Assembly (NCBI GenBank): GCA_030621535.1 | Contig: JAUXHM010000044.1 | Coordinates: forward strand, 1-7,490 | From: Candidatus Methanophagales archaeon | GTDB taxonomy: Archaea; Halobacteriota; Syntropharchaeia; Alkanophagales; Methanospirareceae | Direction: 5' to 3' | Length of the DNA stretch: 7,490 bases | Notes under the pieces: generated by a model | Database searches by the model: none | What the model was told of the DNA's origin: nothing | The model's input: only the letters and a program-made list of their open reading frames with translations | Shown here: positions 1 to 5,806 of the stretch, piece by piece | Numbering within the stretch: position 1 is the first letter of the stretch | Layout: each line of letters begins with the position of its first letter | Program-made: the position numbers and the translations under genes

Positions 1-1244
1 AATTCCTTCTTCTCTACCCGTGTCTTGTATTCCACGTCTGTTAATCGTGGCAGTTTAAGGAAAAACGCAACCTTGCACGTTCCTGTATCCACTTTTTCAA
101 TCGCATCATCCGGATTGTAGATGAAAACGATATCTTCGGGCTTAAGCGTTGGCTCGATAAGCCACTCATGCAGGCATATTACATCCAGTCCAACTCGTTC
201 GCCGCCTCGCTCCTCTGCCAATTTCCTTATTTTCTCCCTATCCGCCCGCAGCAAATAGAATTTTGCACCGTCATACATGATTAATCTGATGTCAAAATCA
301 TCGTTACATTCATTGAGCTTTGAATAGATAGCGTCCTTCACATCCCCATACTTACTACTGTTACAACGTTCTACAACAAAATTCTCTTCTATTCTCGTCC
401 ATAAATCTTCCATGCGGCATCTTTTCACACATCTGTGCCAGGGCAGCAACAAAACCGCTCTGTCCCCTGTTTCTAAAAGCATCATCAGCGTATATGCTGC
501 CCCGTTGACTTTATCTCTACTCAACTGATAAGAAGCAGAGTATCGGTGATGTCCATCGAGAATGAGTATTTTTTTGTCGTGCATTAGCGCTTGAATACGC
601 TCTATAATCGTCTCATCTGAAACTTCCCAGAGCAGGTGTCGAGCACCATTTAATACGACATCCATAATTGGCTTTCTTTGTTCATTTATGTTCAGATCAG
701 GTCTACGGAAGCCCAAATAATCTTCGAAAATGTGGTTTATGTCATGGTTGGGCATGTTGTATCCCGCAGCAATTGGTGAGAAATTCATTCGGCATTCTTT
801 CATAAGCCTGTATCGCTCCAAGGTGTTCGCCTCAAAAGTCTTTTCGTGTCCCGATATGTTCTGCGAATTGAGTTTTTCGCCTTTTACCAGAGCCACCAAT
901 CCAAAAGCGAAATAGGTCGCTCTTCTCTCTTCCTTCGGGATTTGTTCCATAACTGCTTTCGGCAGTTTGTAGCGGATTCCATAGATGTATAAAGACGGTT
1001 TCTCACGTTCAATCAGGATTCCTTCGCCCGTCAAACGTTCTAAACACTTCTTTGCATAGTCCACGAATTCTTCTACCCCTTCGCCCTCTTTCCTCGTGGT
1101 AAAGTGAATTACATTGTTTTCCCTGCCTGAATATCGCTCGTAAAGGTGTGCATCAATTGTATCGTAAACCGGGCAAACCTGTTCAGCTCGGTTTTCCAGT
1201 TTCGGGTTCAGTATCGTCGCCTTGAACGGTTTTATTTCAACCAT
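1..1244 (-). CDS. DUF1015-family protein, C-terminus cut by window edge
   Basis: Reading the minus strand from the ATG at 1244-1242 gives 414 uninterrupted residues, and the frame is still open at base 1. The start MVEIKPFKATILN fits the family's usual N-terminus. Family-type blocks follow in order: HEKTFEANTLERYRLMKE (133-150), then FSPIAAGYN (155-163), LDGHHRYSAS (229-238), DVICLHEWLIEPTL (354-367) and a late AFFLKLP (393-399). The DGHHRY box is the signature of DUF1015 (PF06245). Members I remember are about 415-450 residues, so only a short tail is probably missing. Biochemical function is not established to my knowledge; the Gly-His-His-Arg box recalls the GxxR box of ParB-like and SerK-like folds, which is inference only. 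No signal peptide or membrane segment is seen, so it should be cytoplasmic. No Shine-Dalgarno site precedes the ATG, which suggests a short or absent leader. It is transcribed divergently from atpA. Confidence 0.88.
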   Translation of the reverse strand, partial: MVEIKPFKATILNPKLENRAEQVCPVYDTIDAHLYERYSGRENNVIHFTTRKEGEGVEEFVDYAKKCLERLTGEGILIEREKPSLYIYGIRYKLPKAVMEQIPKEERRATYFAFGLVALVKGEKLNSQNISGHEKTFEANTLERYRLMKECRMNFSPIAAGYNMPNHDINHIFEDYLGFRRPDLNINEQRKPIMDVVLNGARHLLWEVSDETIIERIQALMHDKKILILDGHHRYSASYQLSRDKVNGAAYTLMMLLETGDRAVLLLPWHRCVKRCRMEDLWTRIEENFVVERCNSSKYGDVKDAIYSKLNECNDDFDIRLIMYDGAKFYLLRADREKIRKLAEERGGERVGLDVICLHEWLIEPTLKPEDIVFIYNPDDAIEKVDTGTCKVAFFLKLPRLTDVEYKTRVEKKE

Positions 1245-1337
1245 TTTTTTTGTTTAGATTTTTTAAAAAAGATTAAGTTAAAATTAAAATTAAGATTAAA
1301 AAGGATGAAGCATTAGAAAGGATAAGTAAAGAGGGAG
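1245..1337. promoter_or_regulatory. Divergent AT-rich promoter region between the DUF1015 gene and atpA, with atpA ribosome binding site
   Basis: This spacer is almost pure A/T until about 1302. It contains a T6A6 palindrome at 1259-1270 and an imperfect run of five ATTAA/ATTAAG units at 1272-1300. Either could supply TATA-like elements. T6A6 lies about 20 nt from the DUF1015 start, slightly short for a classical leaderless TATA spacing, and would give atpA a leader of roughly 50 nt. The atpA ribosome binding site is clear: GAGGGAG at 1331-1337, six bases before the ATG. Exact transcription starts cannot be fixed by eye in sequence this AT-rich. Confidence 0.5.
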
Positions 1338-1343
1338 AAAAAA

Positions 1344-3128
1344 ATGGGCGAAAAGGGATTGATAGCGAAAATTACAGGTCCGTTAGTTGTTGCAGATAAG
1401 ATGCGTGGATGCGAGATGTACGAAGTGATAAAAGTGGGGGAAGAGGGGTTACTGGGGGAAACGATTAGGTTGGATGGCGATTCTGCGTATGTTCAGGTAT
1501 ATGAGGATACAACGGGCTTGAAGCCCGGTGAGCCGGTGATACGGACAAAAGCACCCTTATCCGTTGAACTTGGGCCGGGAATACTGAAGAATTTTTATGA
1601 TGGTGTGCAGAGACCCCTGAAAGCTATAAAGGAAAAGGTGGGGGACTATGTAGAAAGGGGGGTGTCCGTAGATGCGCTCGACCGAGCGAAGAAATGGAAA
1701 TTCACACAGGTGCCCACGGCAGAGGAGGGTAAAGAGATAGTAGGTGGAGTTATTTTGGGTGAGGTTCAAGAATCAAAAGTGATAACCCATAAAATTCTCG
1801 TGCCGCCTGGAGTGCACGGGAAGCTTTTAGAGTTAAAAGAAGGGGATTTTACCGTTCAGGATACTATAGCGAGGGTACAAACAGAAGGAGAGGACGTGGA
1901 GTTGAAACTCATGCAGAAATGGCCGGTGAGGAAAGGAAGACCATACAAGGAGAAATTAGACCCTGAGGTGCCTTTGTTGACCGGGCAGCGTATTAATGAT
2001 ACTTTCTTCCCAATCGCAAAAGGAGGCACAGGAGCCATTCCAGGTGGGTTCGGGACCGGAAAAACGGTAATGCAGCACCAATTAGCGAGATGGGCGGACT
2101 CACAGGTCATTGTGTATATCGGCTGTGGCGAGAGGGGAAACGAAATGACAGAGGTTTTAGAGGATTTTCCGAAGCTTATTGACCCTTATAGTGGAGAAAC
2201 GCTGATGGAACGGTCAACGCTCATTGCAAATACATCTAATATGCCCGTTGCAGCACGGGAAGCGTCTATTTACACTGGAATCACACTCGCCGAGTATTAT
2301 CGGGATATGGGCTATGACGCGGCGATACAGGCGGATTCCACGTCAAGATGGGCAGAAGCACTGCGAGAGATATCGGGTAGATTGGAGGAGATGCCGGGAG
2401 AGGAAGGTTATCCAGCGTATTTAGCCACGAGATTAGCGGATTTCTATGAACGTGCAGGCAGGGTAAAGACCTTATGCCCCGATTCAGAGGAAAGAATAGG
2501 TTCCGTAACGGTAGTGGGAGCAGTATCGCCACCGGGAGGTGATTTCTCGGAGCCCGTGACGCAGAACACATTGCGAGTGGTGGGCGATTTCTGGGCTCTT
2601 GATTCATCTTTAGCAGATAGGAGGCATTTCCCCGCTATAAGCTGGTTGCGTAGCTATTCACTCTATTTAGGTGGCCTCCGCGAGTGGTTTGCGAAGTCCG
2701 CGGCGCCCGATTTCACGGAGCAGCGAGAGAAAATGATGGGGCTATTACAAAAGGAGGCGGAACTGCAAGAGATAGTCCAGCTCGTTGGTGCGGATGCACT
2801 CCCACCGCGAGAAAGAGGAACATTGGAAGTTGCTCGTATGATAAGGGAGGATTTCTTGCAGCAAAACGCATACCACGAGATAGACTCTTTCTGCTCGCTG
2901 GAAAAGCAATATCTGATGGCAAAAATCGTTCTTCAGTGGTATGACGGTGCAATGGACGCGGTAGAGGCAGGCATACGGGTAGAGAAACTGGAGGGGATGC
3001 GAATAAAGGATGCGATAGCGAGGATGAAATATGTGCCAAATGAAGATTTCCGGGAGAAATACGAGCAGATAATGAAGGATATGAAAGATGAGTTTGAAGC
3101 GATAAAGGTTAAATTAAAAGCGGGTTGA
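1344..3128 (+). CDS. atpA: A-type ATP synthase catalytic subunit A
   Basis: This is the nucleotide-hydrolysing/synthesising subunit of the A1 head of the archaeal A1AO ATP synthase, which alternates with subunit B in the A3B3 hexamer at the inner face of the membrane. The 594 residues match the family end to end without an intein. The N-terminal barrel begins [16 protein letters not shown]. The A-subunit-specific 'bulge' region spans about 110-200. The P-loop is at 234-241 (Lys240, Thr241). [11 protein letters not shown] (260-270) carries the catalytic Glu263, and [19 protein letters not shown] (329-347) carries Walker B Asp331. [15 protein letters not shown] (395-409) is also typical, followed by the C-terminal helical domain. 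The P-loop reads GGFGTGKT instead of the usual archaeal GPFGSGKT (see findings). The ATG at 1344 is preceded by GAGGGAG, and the first residues align with family starts. It is the first gene of a two-gene unit with atpB. No atpF lies upstream; the neighbour there is divergent. Confidence 0.98.
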   Translation: MGEKGLIAKITGPLVVADKMRGCEMYEVIKVGEEGLLGETIRLDGDSAYVQVYEDTTGLKPGEPVIRTKAPLSVELGPGILKNFYDGVQRPLKAIKEKVGDYVERGVSVDALDRAKKWKFTQVPTAEEGKEIVGGVILGEVQESKVITHKILVPPGVHGKLLELKEGDFTVQDTIARVQTEGEDVELKLMQKWPVRKGRPYKEKLDPEVPLLTGQRINDTFFPIAKGGTGAIPGGFGTGKTVMQHQLARWADSQVIVYIGCGERGNEMTEVLEDFPKLIDPYSGETLMERSTLIANTSNMPVAAREASIYTGITLAEYYRDMGYDAAIQADSTSRWAEALREISGRLEEMPGEEGYPAYLATRLADFYERAGRVKTLCPDSEERIGSVTVVGAVSPPGGDFSEPVTQNTLRVVGDFWALDSSLADRRHFPAISWLRSYSLYLGGLREWFAKSAAPDFTEQREKMMGLLQKEAELQEIVQLVGADALPPRERGTLEVARMIREDFLQQNAYHEIDSFCSLEKQYLMAKIVLQWYDGAMDAVEAGIRVEKLEGMRIKDAIARMKYVPNEDFREKYEQIMKDMKDEFEAIKVKLKAG

Positions 3129-3151
3129 TTATAATGCTAATTAGAAAAAAA

Positions 3152-3158
3152 GAGGTGA
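3152..3158 (+). promoter_or_regulatory. Strong ribosome binding site for atpB
   Basis: GAGGTGA lies six bases before the atpB ATG in the 36-nt spacer after atpA. It is complementary to the 3' end of archaeal 16S rRNA and is a better match than the GAGGGAG of atpA. It fixes the atpB start at 3165 and indicates independent ribosome loading on a shared atpA-atpB mRNA, since no promoter-like sequence fits in the spacer. Confidence 0.85.
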
Positions 3159-3164
3159 AAAGAA

Positions 3165-4565
3165 ATGGCGATAGATACTTCTGCACGTGAATACACAACG
3201 ATACGAGAAGCAGCAGGTCCTTTGATCGTTGTAGAAGGCGTAGAGGGCGTTTCGTATGGAGAAGTAGTGAAGATAGTTACGCCGGGAGGAGAAGAAAAGA
3301 CCGGGCAGGTGTTAGAAGCGAGTAAAGAGCTTGCAGTGGTTCAGGTCTTTGAAGGCACTTCGGGAATAGACACGGCAAAGACGAAGGTACGATTTACGGG
3401 CGATATAATGCGGATAAGCGTTTCGCAAGATATGTTGGGTCGTTTTTTTGATGGGCTGGGCAGACCGATTGACGGCGGACCAGAAGTGATACCCGAAGAC
3501 CGATTGTCTGTTATAGGCGCAGCAATAAATCCTACTGCACGTGATTATCCACGCGAGTTCATTCAAACCGGCATTTCCACCATTGACGGCATGAACACGT
3601 TAGTGCGCGGGCAGAAATTGCCGATATTCTCCGGTGCGGGAATGCCGCACAATGCCCTTGCCGCGCAGATAGCGAGACAGGCGAAGGTACTGAGCACTGG
3701 AGAGCCGTTCTCTGTTGTGTTCGCCGCGATGGGGATTACACACGAGGAAGCTTCATTTTTTATGCGTGATTTTGAACGCACCGGCGCGATCGAAAGGATA
3801 GTTGCATTTCTTAATTTAGCTGATGACCCTGCGATTGAGCGAGTGATAACGCCGAGGATGGCATTGACAACCGCGGAGTTCCTCGCTTATGAATACGATA
3901 TGCACATTCTCGTTATTCTCACGGATATGACGAATTACTGCGAGGCACTGCGTGAAATAGCTGCGGCACGCGAAGAAGTCCCGGGAAGAAGAGGCTATCC
4001 GGGATACATGTACACCGATTTGTCAATGAATTACGAACGCGCAGGGCGGATAAAAGGTCGAAAAGGCTCGATTACGCAGATACCTATTCTGAGCATGCCG
4101 GATGACGACATAACGCACCCCATACCTGACCTTACGGGGTATATTACCGAGGGGCAGTTCGTTCTTTCTCGCGACCTGCACAGACGAGGCATCTATCCGC
4201 CGGTGGACGTTTTACCTTCGCTGTCAAGACTGATGGATGAGGGAATAGGACCTGAAAGAACGAGAGAAGACCATGCGGGCGTATCGAATCAGCTTTATGC
4301 AGGTTATGCAGAAGGCAGGGACATGCGTGACCTGGTTGCGGTCGTGGGTGAGGAGGCGTTGACAAGTAGAGACAGAAAATACCTGGAGTTCGCAGATGAG
4401 TTCGAGAAGCGGTTTGTTACACAGGACAGGAACGAGGACAGGAGCATTGAGGAGACGCTGAGTATCGGTTGGGATTTGCTTGCGGCGTTGCCCGAAGGAG
4501 AGCTTAAGAGGATTGATGAGCATATAATAAAGAAGTATCATCCGAAGTATAGGAAAGAGGAGTGA
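3165..4565 (+). CDS. atpB: A-type ATP synthase regulatory (non-catalytic) subunit B
   Basis: This subunit partners AtpA in the A3B3 head. It contributes residues, including an arginine finger, to the catalytic sites at the A/B interface but does not hydrolyse ATP itself. The 466 residues are the normal family length. The N-terminal barrel runs [31 protein letters not shown] (96-106) and [18 protein letters not shown] (128-145) follow. [14 protein letters not shown] (155-168) sits where a P-loop would be and lacks the GxxxxGK(T/S) lysine, as expected for [39 protein letters not shown] and [15 protein letters not shown] (273-287) are family blocks. Arg355 in SLSRL is the likely arginine finger. 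The C-terminus [11 protein letters not shown] is where family members end. It is co-transcribed with atpA. The usual next gene, atpD for the central stalk, is absent: the next complete genes are on the other strand and unrelated. Confidence 0.98.
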   Translation: MAIDTSAREYTTIREAAGPLIVVEGVEGVSYGEVVKIVTPGGEEKTGQVLEASKELAVVQVFEGTSGIDTAKTKVRFTGDIMRISVSQDMLGRFFDGLGRPIDGGPEVIPEDRLSVIGAAINPTARDYPREFIQTGISTIDGMNTLVRGQKLPIFSGAGMPHNALAAQIARQAKVLSTGEPFSVVFAAMGITHEEASFFMRDFERTGAIERIVAFLNLADDPAIERVITPRMALTTAEFLAYEYDMHILVILTDMTNYCEALREIAAAREEVPGRRGYPGYMYTDLSMNYERAGRIKGRKGSITQIPILSMPDDDITHPIPDLTGYITEGQFVLSRDLHRRGIYPPVDVLPSLSRLMDEGIGPERTREDHAGVSNQLYAGYAEGRDMRDLVAVVGEEALTSRDRKYLEFADEFEKRFVTQDRNEDRSIEETLSIGWDLLAALPEGELKRIDEHIIKKYHPKYRKEE

Positions 4566-4592
4566 GAATGGTATCTGTTTAGCTCTTTTTGT

Positions 4593-4620
4593 AACCACAA
4601 GATTACACGGATTTTCACGA
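4593..4620 (+). repeat. Possible degenerate dispersed-repeat copy (CACAAGATTACACGG type)
   Basis: The sequence contains CACAAGATTACACGGATT followed by TTCACGA. Its internal near-periodicity (gattacacgg / gattttcacg) resembles a family of short dispersed sequences I remember as CACAGATTACACAGATTTTCACAG. The resemblance is from memory and only one copy is in this window, so repeat status rests on a genome-wide search. Confidence 0.25.
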
Positions 4621-4670
4621 GAAAAACAATAATAGGAATAAGGGATGAGCTATTAAGGGATAATGTGGAT

Positions 4671-4688
4671 ACGCTCAAACTTGAGCGT
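4671..4688. repeat. Inverted repeat ACGCTCAA-AC-TTGAGCGT
   Basis: Two perfect 8-base arms are separated by two bases. As RNA it could form a six-pair stem (ACGCTC/GAGCGT) with a six-base loop. It is not followed by a T tract, so it does not look like a terminator. A dyad this tight in DNA is also compatible with a dimeric regulator site. It lies about 105 bases after the atpB stop and about 125 bases beyond the 3' end of the hicA remnant on the other strand. No function can be assigned. Confidence 0.5.
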
Positions 4689-4813
4689 GCATCAGGTGGT
4701 GAAGTGGTTTAAGTGAAGGATTCAGTGAAGAGGGAAAAGGGAAAACCGCGAAAATATCTGCCGTTATATTTGTTTGTTTGATGTTTGGTGCGAATGGACC
4801 AGATGATAGCCAT

Positions 4814-5072
4814 TCAGAGAAGCTGCTTAAGCTCTTCAACACTCATATCAGCCTGGTTTAAAATCGATTTTAACGTTTTTGGAGCGAGTATTTTTCCGGC
4901 ATGAACTACCACCGTCACAAGTCTGTCTTTCTGCTTATGGTATAATTGCGAAGCATTTTGATTAAACTTTTTTAAAGTTTGAATGGTGACTTCCTCTTAC
5001 TCGTATTTCCTCAAATCCCGCTCTCTTCAGCGCTTTCATAACCTTATCCCCCGTAACTCTCGGCAGTTTCAT
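4814..5072 (-). pseudogene. hicA: HicA-family mRNA interferase toxin, frameshifted
   Basis: HicA is a small double-stranded-RNA-binding-like RNase that cuts mRNA and is neutralised by HicB. From the ATG at 5072 the frame reads MKLPRVTGDKVMKALKRAGF then EEIRVRGSHH, a textbook HicA N-terminal half with the catalytic-type GSHH at 27-30. It ends at a TAA (4964-4962) after 36 residues. The rest of the toxin lies in another minus-strand frame: LYHKQKDRLVTVVVHAGKI, then LAPKTLKSILNQADMS and VEELKQLL, stopping at 4816-4814. The total of 259 nt is 3n+1, so the halves differ by one frame. Forty bases separate the GSHH codons from the YHK codons, where I would expect about nine. The excess contains the hairpin at 4964-4980, so a small insertion, or an insertion plus an A-run indel, is likely. 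The start overlaps the hicB stop (ATGA), showing a formerly coupled hicB-hicA operon. The second half has no ATG of its own near its beginning. Confidence 0.85.
4964..4980. repeat. Perfect inverted repeat disrupting hicA
   Basis: AAACTTT-TTT-AAAGTTT has seven-base arms and a three-base spacer. Allowing one bulged G, the flanking ATT/AAT adds three more pairs. It sits exactly at the hicA frameshift, overlaps the premature TAA codon, and includes a six-base homopolymer prone to indels. On the hicA strand a short direct repeat TCAAA occurs at both ends of the segment. This could reflect a small duplication/insertion event, but five bases in AT-rich DNA is weak evidence. Confidence 0.6.
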
Positions 5073-5305
5073 GGGATTGACTCAGCATTGACCTCAACCG
5101 GGATTTCCAGGGGAATAGGTTTTCCAAGATCTTTTAACGCCCCGATGTAACCTGCAATTGCTTCCTTGGCGTTAGCTATTGCCTCTTCCCATGTATCACC
5201 TTCAGTGATGCATCCTGAAAGGAGAGGCACCGTGACTGTGTAACTACCCTCCTCGTTCCTTTCAATTAGTATTGTATACCTCAGCTCTATTGGCTTAATC
5301 CCCAT
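5069..5305 (-). CDS. hicB: HicB-family antitoxin, short form
   Basis: The 78-residue product has the partial RNase H-like fold signature of HicB antitoxins: the opening strand LRYTILIERNEEGSYTVTVP, then LLSGCITEGDTWEEAIANAK and EAIAGYIGALKDLGKPIP. The GCxTxGDTxEEAxxNxxEAI block is diagnostic. HicB binds and masks HicA. Longer HicBs add a C-terminal helix-turn-helix or ribbon-helix-helix DNA-binding domain; this one stops at about residue 78 and has none, so autorepression by HicB alone is unlikely. A GGTGG-containing ribosome site lies about eight bases upstream. The stop codon overlaps the hicA ATG. Because hicA is frameshifted, this antitoxin appears to have outlived its partner. It could still act against another HicA encoded elsewhere (inference). 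Confidence 0.9.
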   Translation of the reverse strand: MGIKPIELRYTILIERNEEGSYTVTVPLLSGCITEGDTWEEAIANAKEAIAGYIGALKDLGKPIPLEIPVEVNAESIP

Positions 5306-5350
5306 TTGCTCTCCACCTTAAAGTTTATTAGATTTTTACCTTATATTAAA
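5306..5350 (-). promoter_or_regulatory. Probable promoter and ribosome site of hicB
   Basis: On the minus strand TTTAATATAAGG (5350-5339) is a reasonable archaeal TATA box. Transcription starting about 25 bases on would leave a leader of roughly 15 bases holding AAGGTGGAG (5319-5311) before the ATG at 5305. The 57-base gap to the upstream regulator also allows read-through from that gene. The half-site TTAAAGTTT at 5318-5326 recurs in the hairpin inside hicA, probably by chance in AT-rich DNA. Confidence 0.45.
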
Positions 5351-5362
5351 ATGTTTTAAAAA

Positions 5363-5632
5363 CTACTCAAAATCAGCTTCTATTTCTTTCAGATCCTTTA
5401 CAATCTTTGAAACTGCTTTTCCTTTTTCCGTTAATCTATATCTGACGCTCCTATCCTCCAAAACTTCCCTTTCCAACAACCCCGCTTTAGTTAATTCCTT
5501 TAAAGCTCTTGTAGCTGTTGGTCGGTGTTTCATCCGTTTAGCTATGGCGCCAAAATTTAGCTCTTCGTTCTCTGATAATGTAAGGAGAACCTCGTCACAA
5601 CCCGCTTTTGCTATCGCCTTCGATAGTTTCAT
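5363..5632 (-). CDS. Small winged-helix transcriptional regulator (ArsR/MarR/HxlR-like)
   Basis: This 89-residue protein has the layout of a minimal winged helix domain. Helix 1 lies around 3-20 (ending DEVLLTLSENEE). NFGAIAKRMK (26-35) forms the support helix. HRPTATRALKELTKAGLLER (36-55) is the recognition helix with the typical 'xxALKELxxAGLLER' ending. A wing strand pair EVLEDRSVRYRLTEKGKAV (56-74) follows, then a charged C-terminal helix KIVKDLKEIEADFE, perhaps for dimerisation. It should bind DNA as a dimer; no metal-binding or ligand pocket motif is evident, so no signal can be proposed. The ATG at 5632 follows a TATA box at leaderless spacing. It is divergent from the DNase gene and upstream of hicB on the same strand, so either or both could be its targets (inference). 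Confidence 0.8.
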   Translation of the reverse strand: MKLSKAIAKAGCDEVLLTLSENEELNFGAIAKRMKHRPTATRALKELTKAGLLEREVLEDRSVRYRLTEKGKAVSKIVKDLKEIEADFE

Positions 5633-5648
5633 AAAAGAAACTCGAAAA

Positions 5649-5760
5649 CGAAAAGATTTATAACAGGTAGAAGCGAAAAGGATATAAATAAACAGAAAGG
5701 TTTATAAGTAGCAAAAATGTATATTAGAGACGGGGTTGTGAAGCGAAAGAATAGATAAAT
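5649..5760 (+). promoter_or_regulatory. Four repeated BRE/TATA-like modules upstream of the DNase I-like gene
   Basis: Four similar plus-strand segments follow one another: CGAAAAGATTTATAA (5649-5663), CGAAAAGGATATAAATA (5674-5690), AGAAAGGTTTATAAG (5694-5708) and CGAAAGAATAGATAAAT (5744-5760). Each pairs an A/G-rich BRE-like start with an AT-rich TATA-like end. The last would start RNA about 20 bases before the DNase ATG at 5807; the others would give longer leaders. The modules may be alternative promoters, decoys or regulator sites. Confidence 0.4.
5657..5663 (-). promoter_or_regulatory. TATA box of the winged-helix gene, leaderless arrangement
   Basis: On the minus strand TTATAAA is centred about 28 bases before the A of the ATG at 5632. 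That is the spacing at which archaeal transcription begins at the start codon itself. No Shine-Dalgarno sequence lies between, which agrees with a leaderless mRNA. The upstream flank (CTACCTG) is not a good BRE, and the same TATA also reads as part of a plus-strand module, so its direction is not certain. Confidence 0.45.
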
Positions 5761-5806
5761 AGGCGGTAATAAAAAGACGAAAAACGAAGAAAAACTCAAT
5801 GTCTTG

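Larger units (their letters stand above)
4566..4813. other. Non-coding stretch after atpB, possible operon breakpoint
   Basis: I see no gene here on either strand. The frame of atpB stays open for 48 codons beyond its TGA, but AtpB homologues end where this one does, so I read that as chance. Two items stand out. Bases 4593-4620 (starting ACCACAAGATTACACGG) resemble the degenerate CACAGATTACACAGATT-type dispersed sequence I recall from many prokaryotic genomes. Bases 4671-4688 form an inverted repeat. A T5 run at about 4586-4590 and T-rich sequence near 4767-4780 could help end atp transcription, but neither is convincing. In other archaea atpD would often begin in this position. Confidence 0.5.

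Noticed and set aside
730..915. Plus-strand 61-codon frame inside the left-edge gene.
   Set aside because: It is antisense to well-conserved DUF1015 blocks and has no ribosome site or family resemblance.
3618..3669. Loss of the P-loop lysine in AtpB, possibly an inactivated enzyme.
   Set aside because: The B subunit of A-type ATPases is normally non-catalytic and lacks a functional Walker A motif.
4566..4712. 48 codons open in the atpB frame after its TGA, suggesting stop read-through or an extended AtpB.
   Set aside because: AtpB homologues end near the KKYHPK segment seen here, the extension does not resemble family sequence, and an open run of this length is within chance.
5717..5758. 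Fourteen-codon upstream ORF (ATG 5717) in frame with the DNase, possibly a regulatory leader peptide.
   Set aside because: No ribosome site, and it is only transcribed if one of the earlier TATA modules is used; too little support to list.
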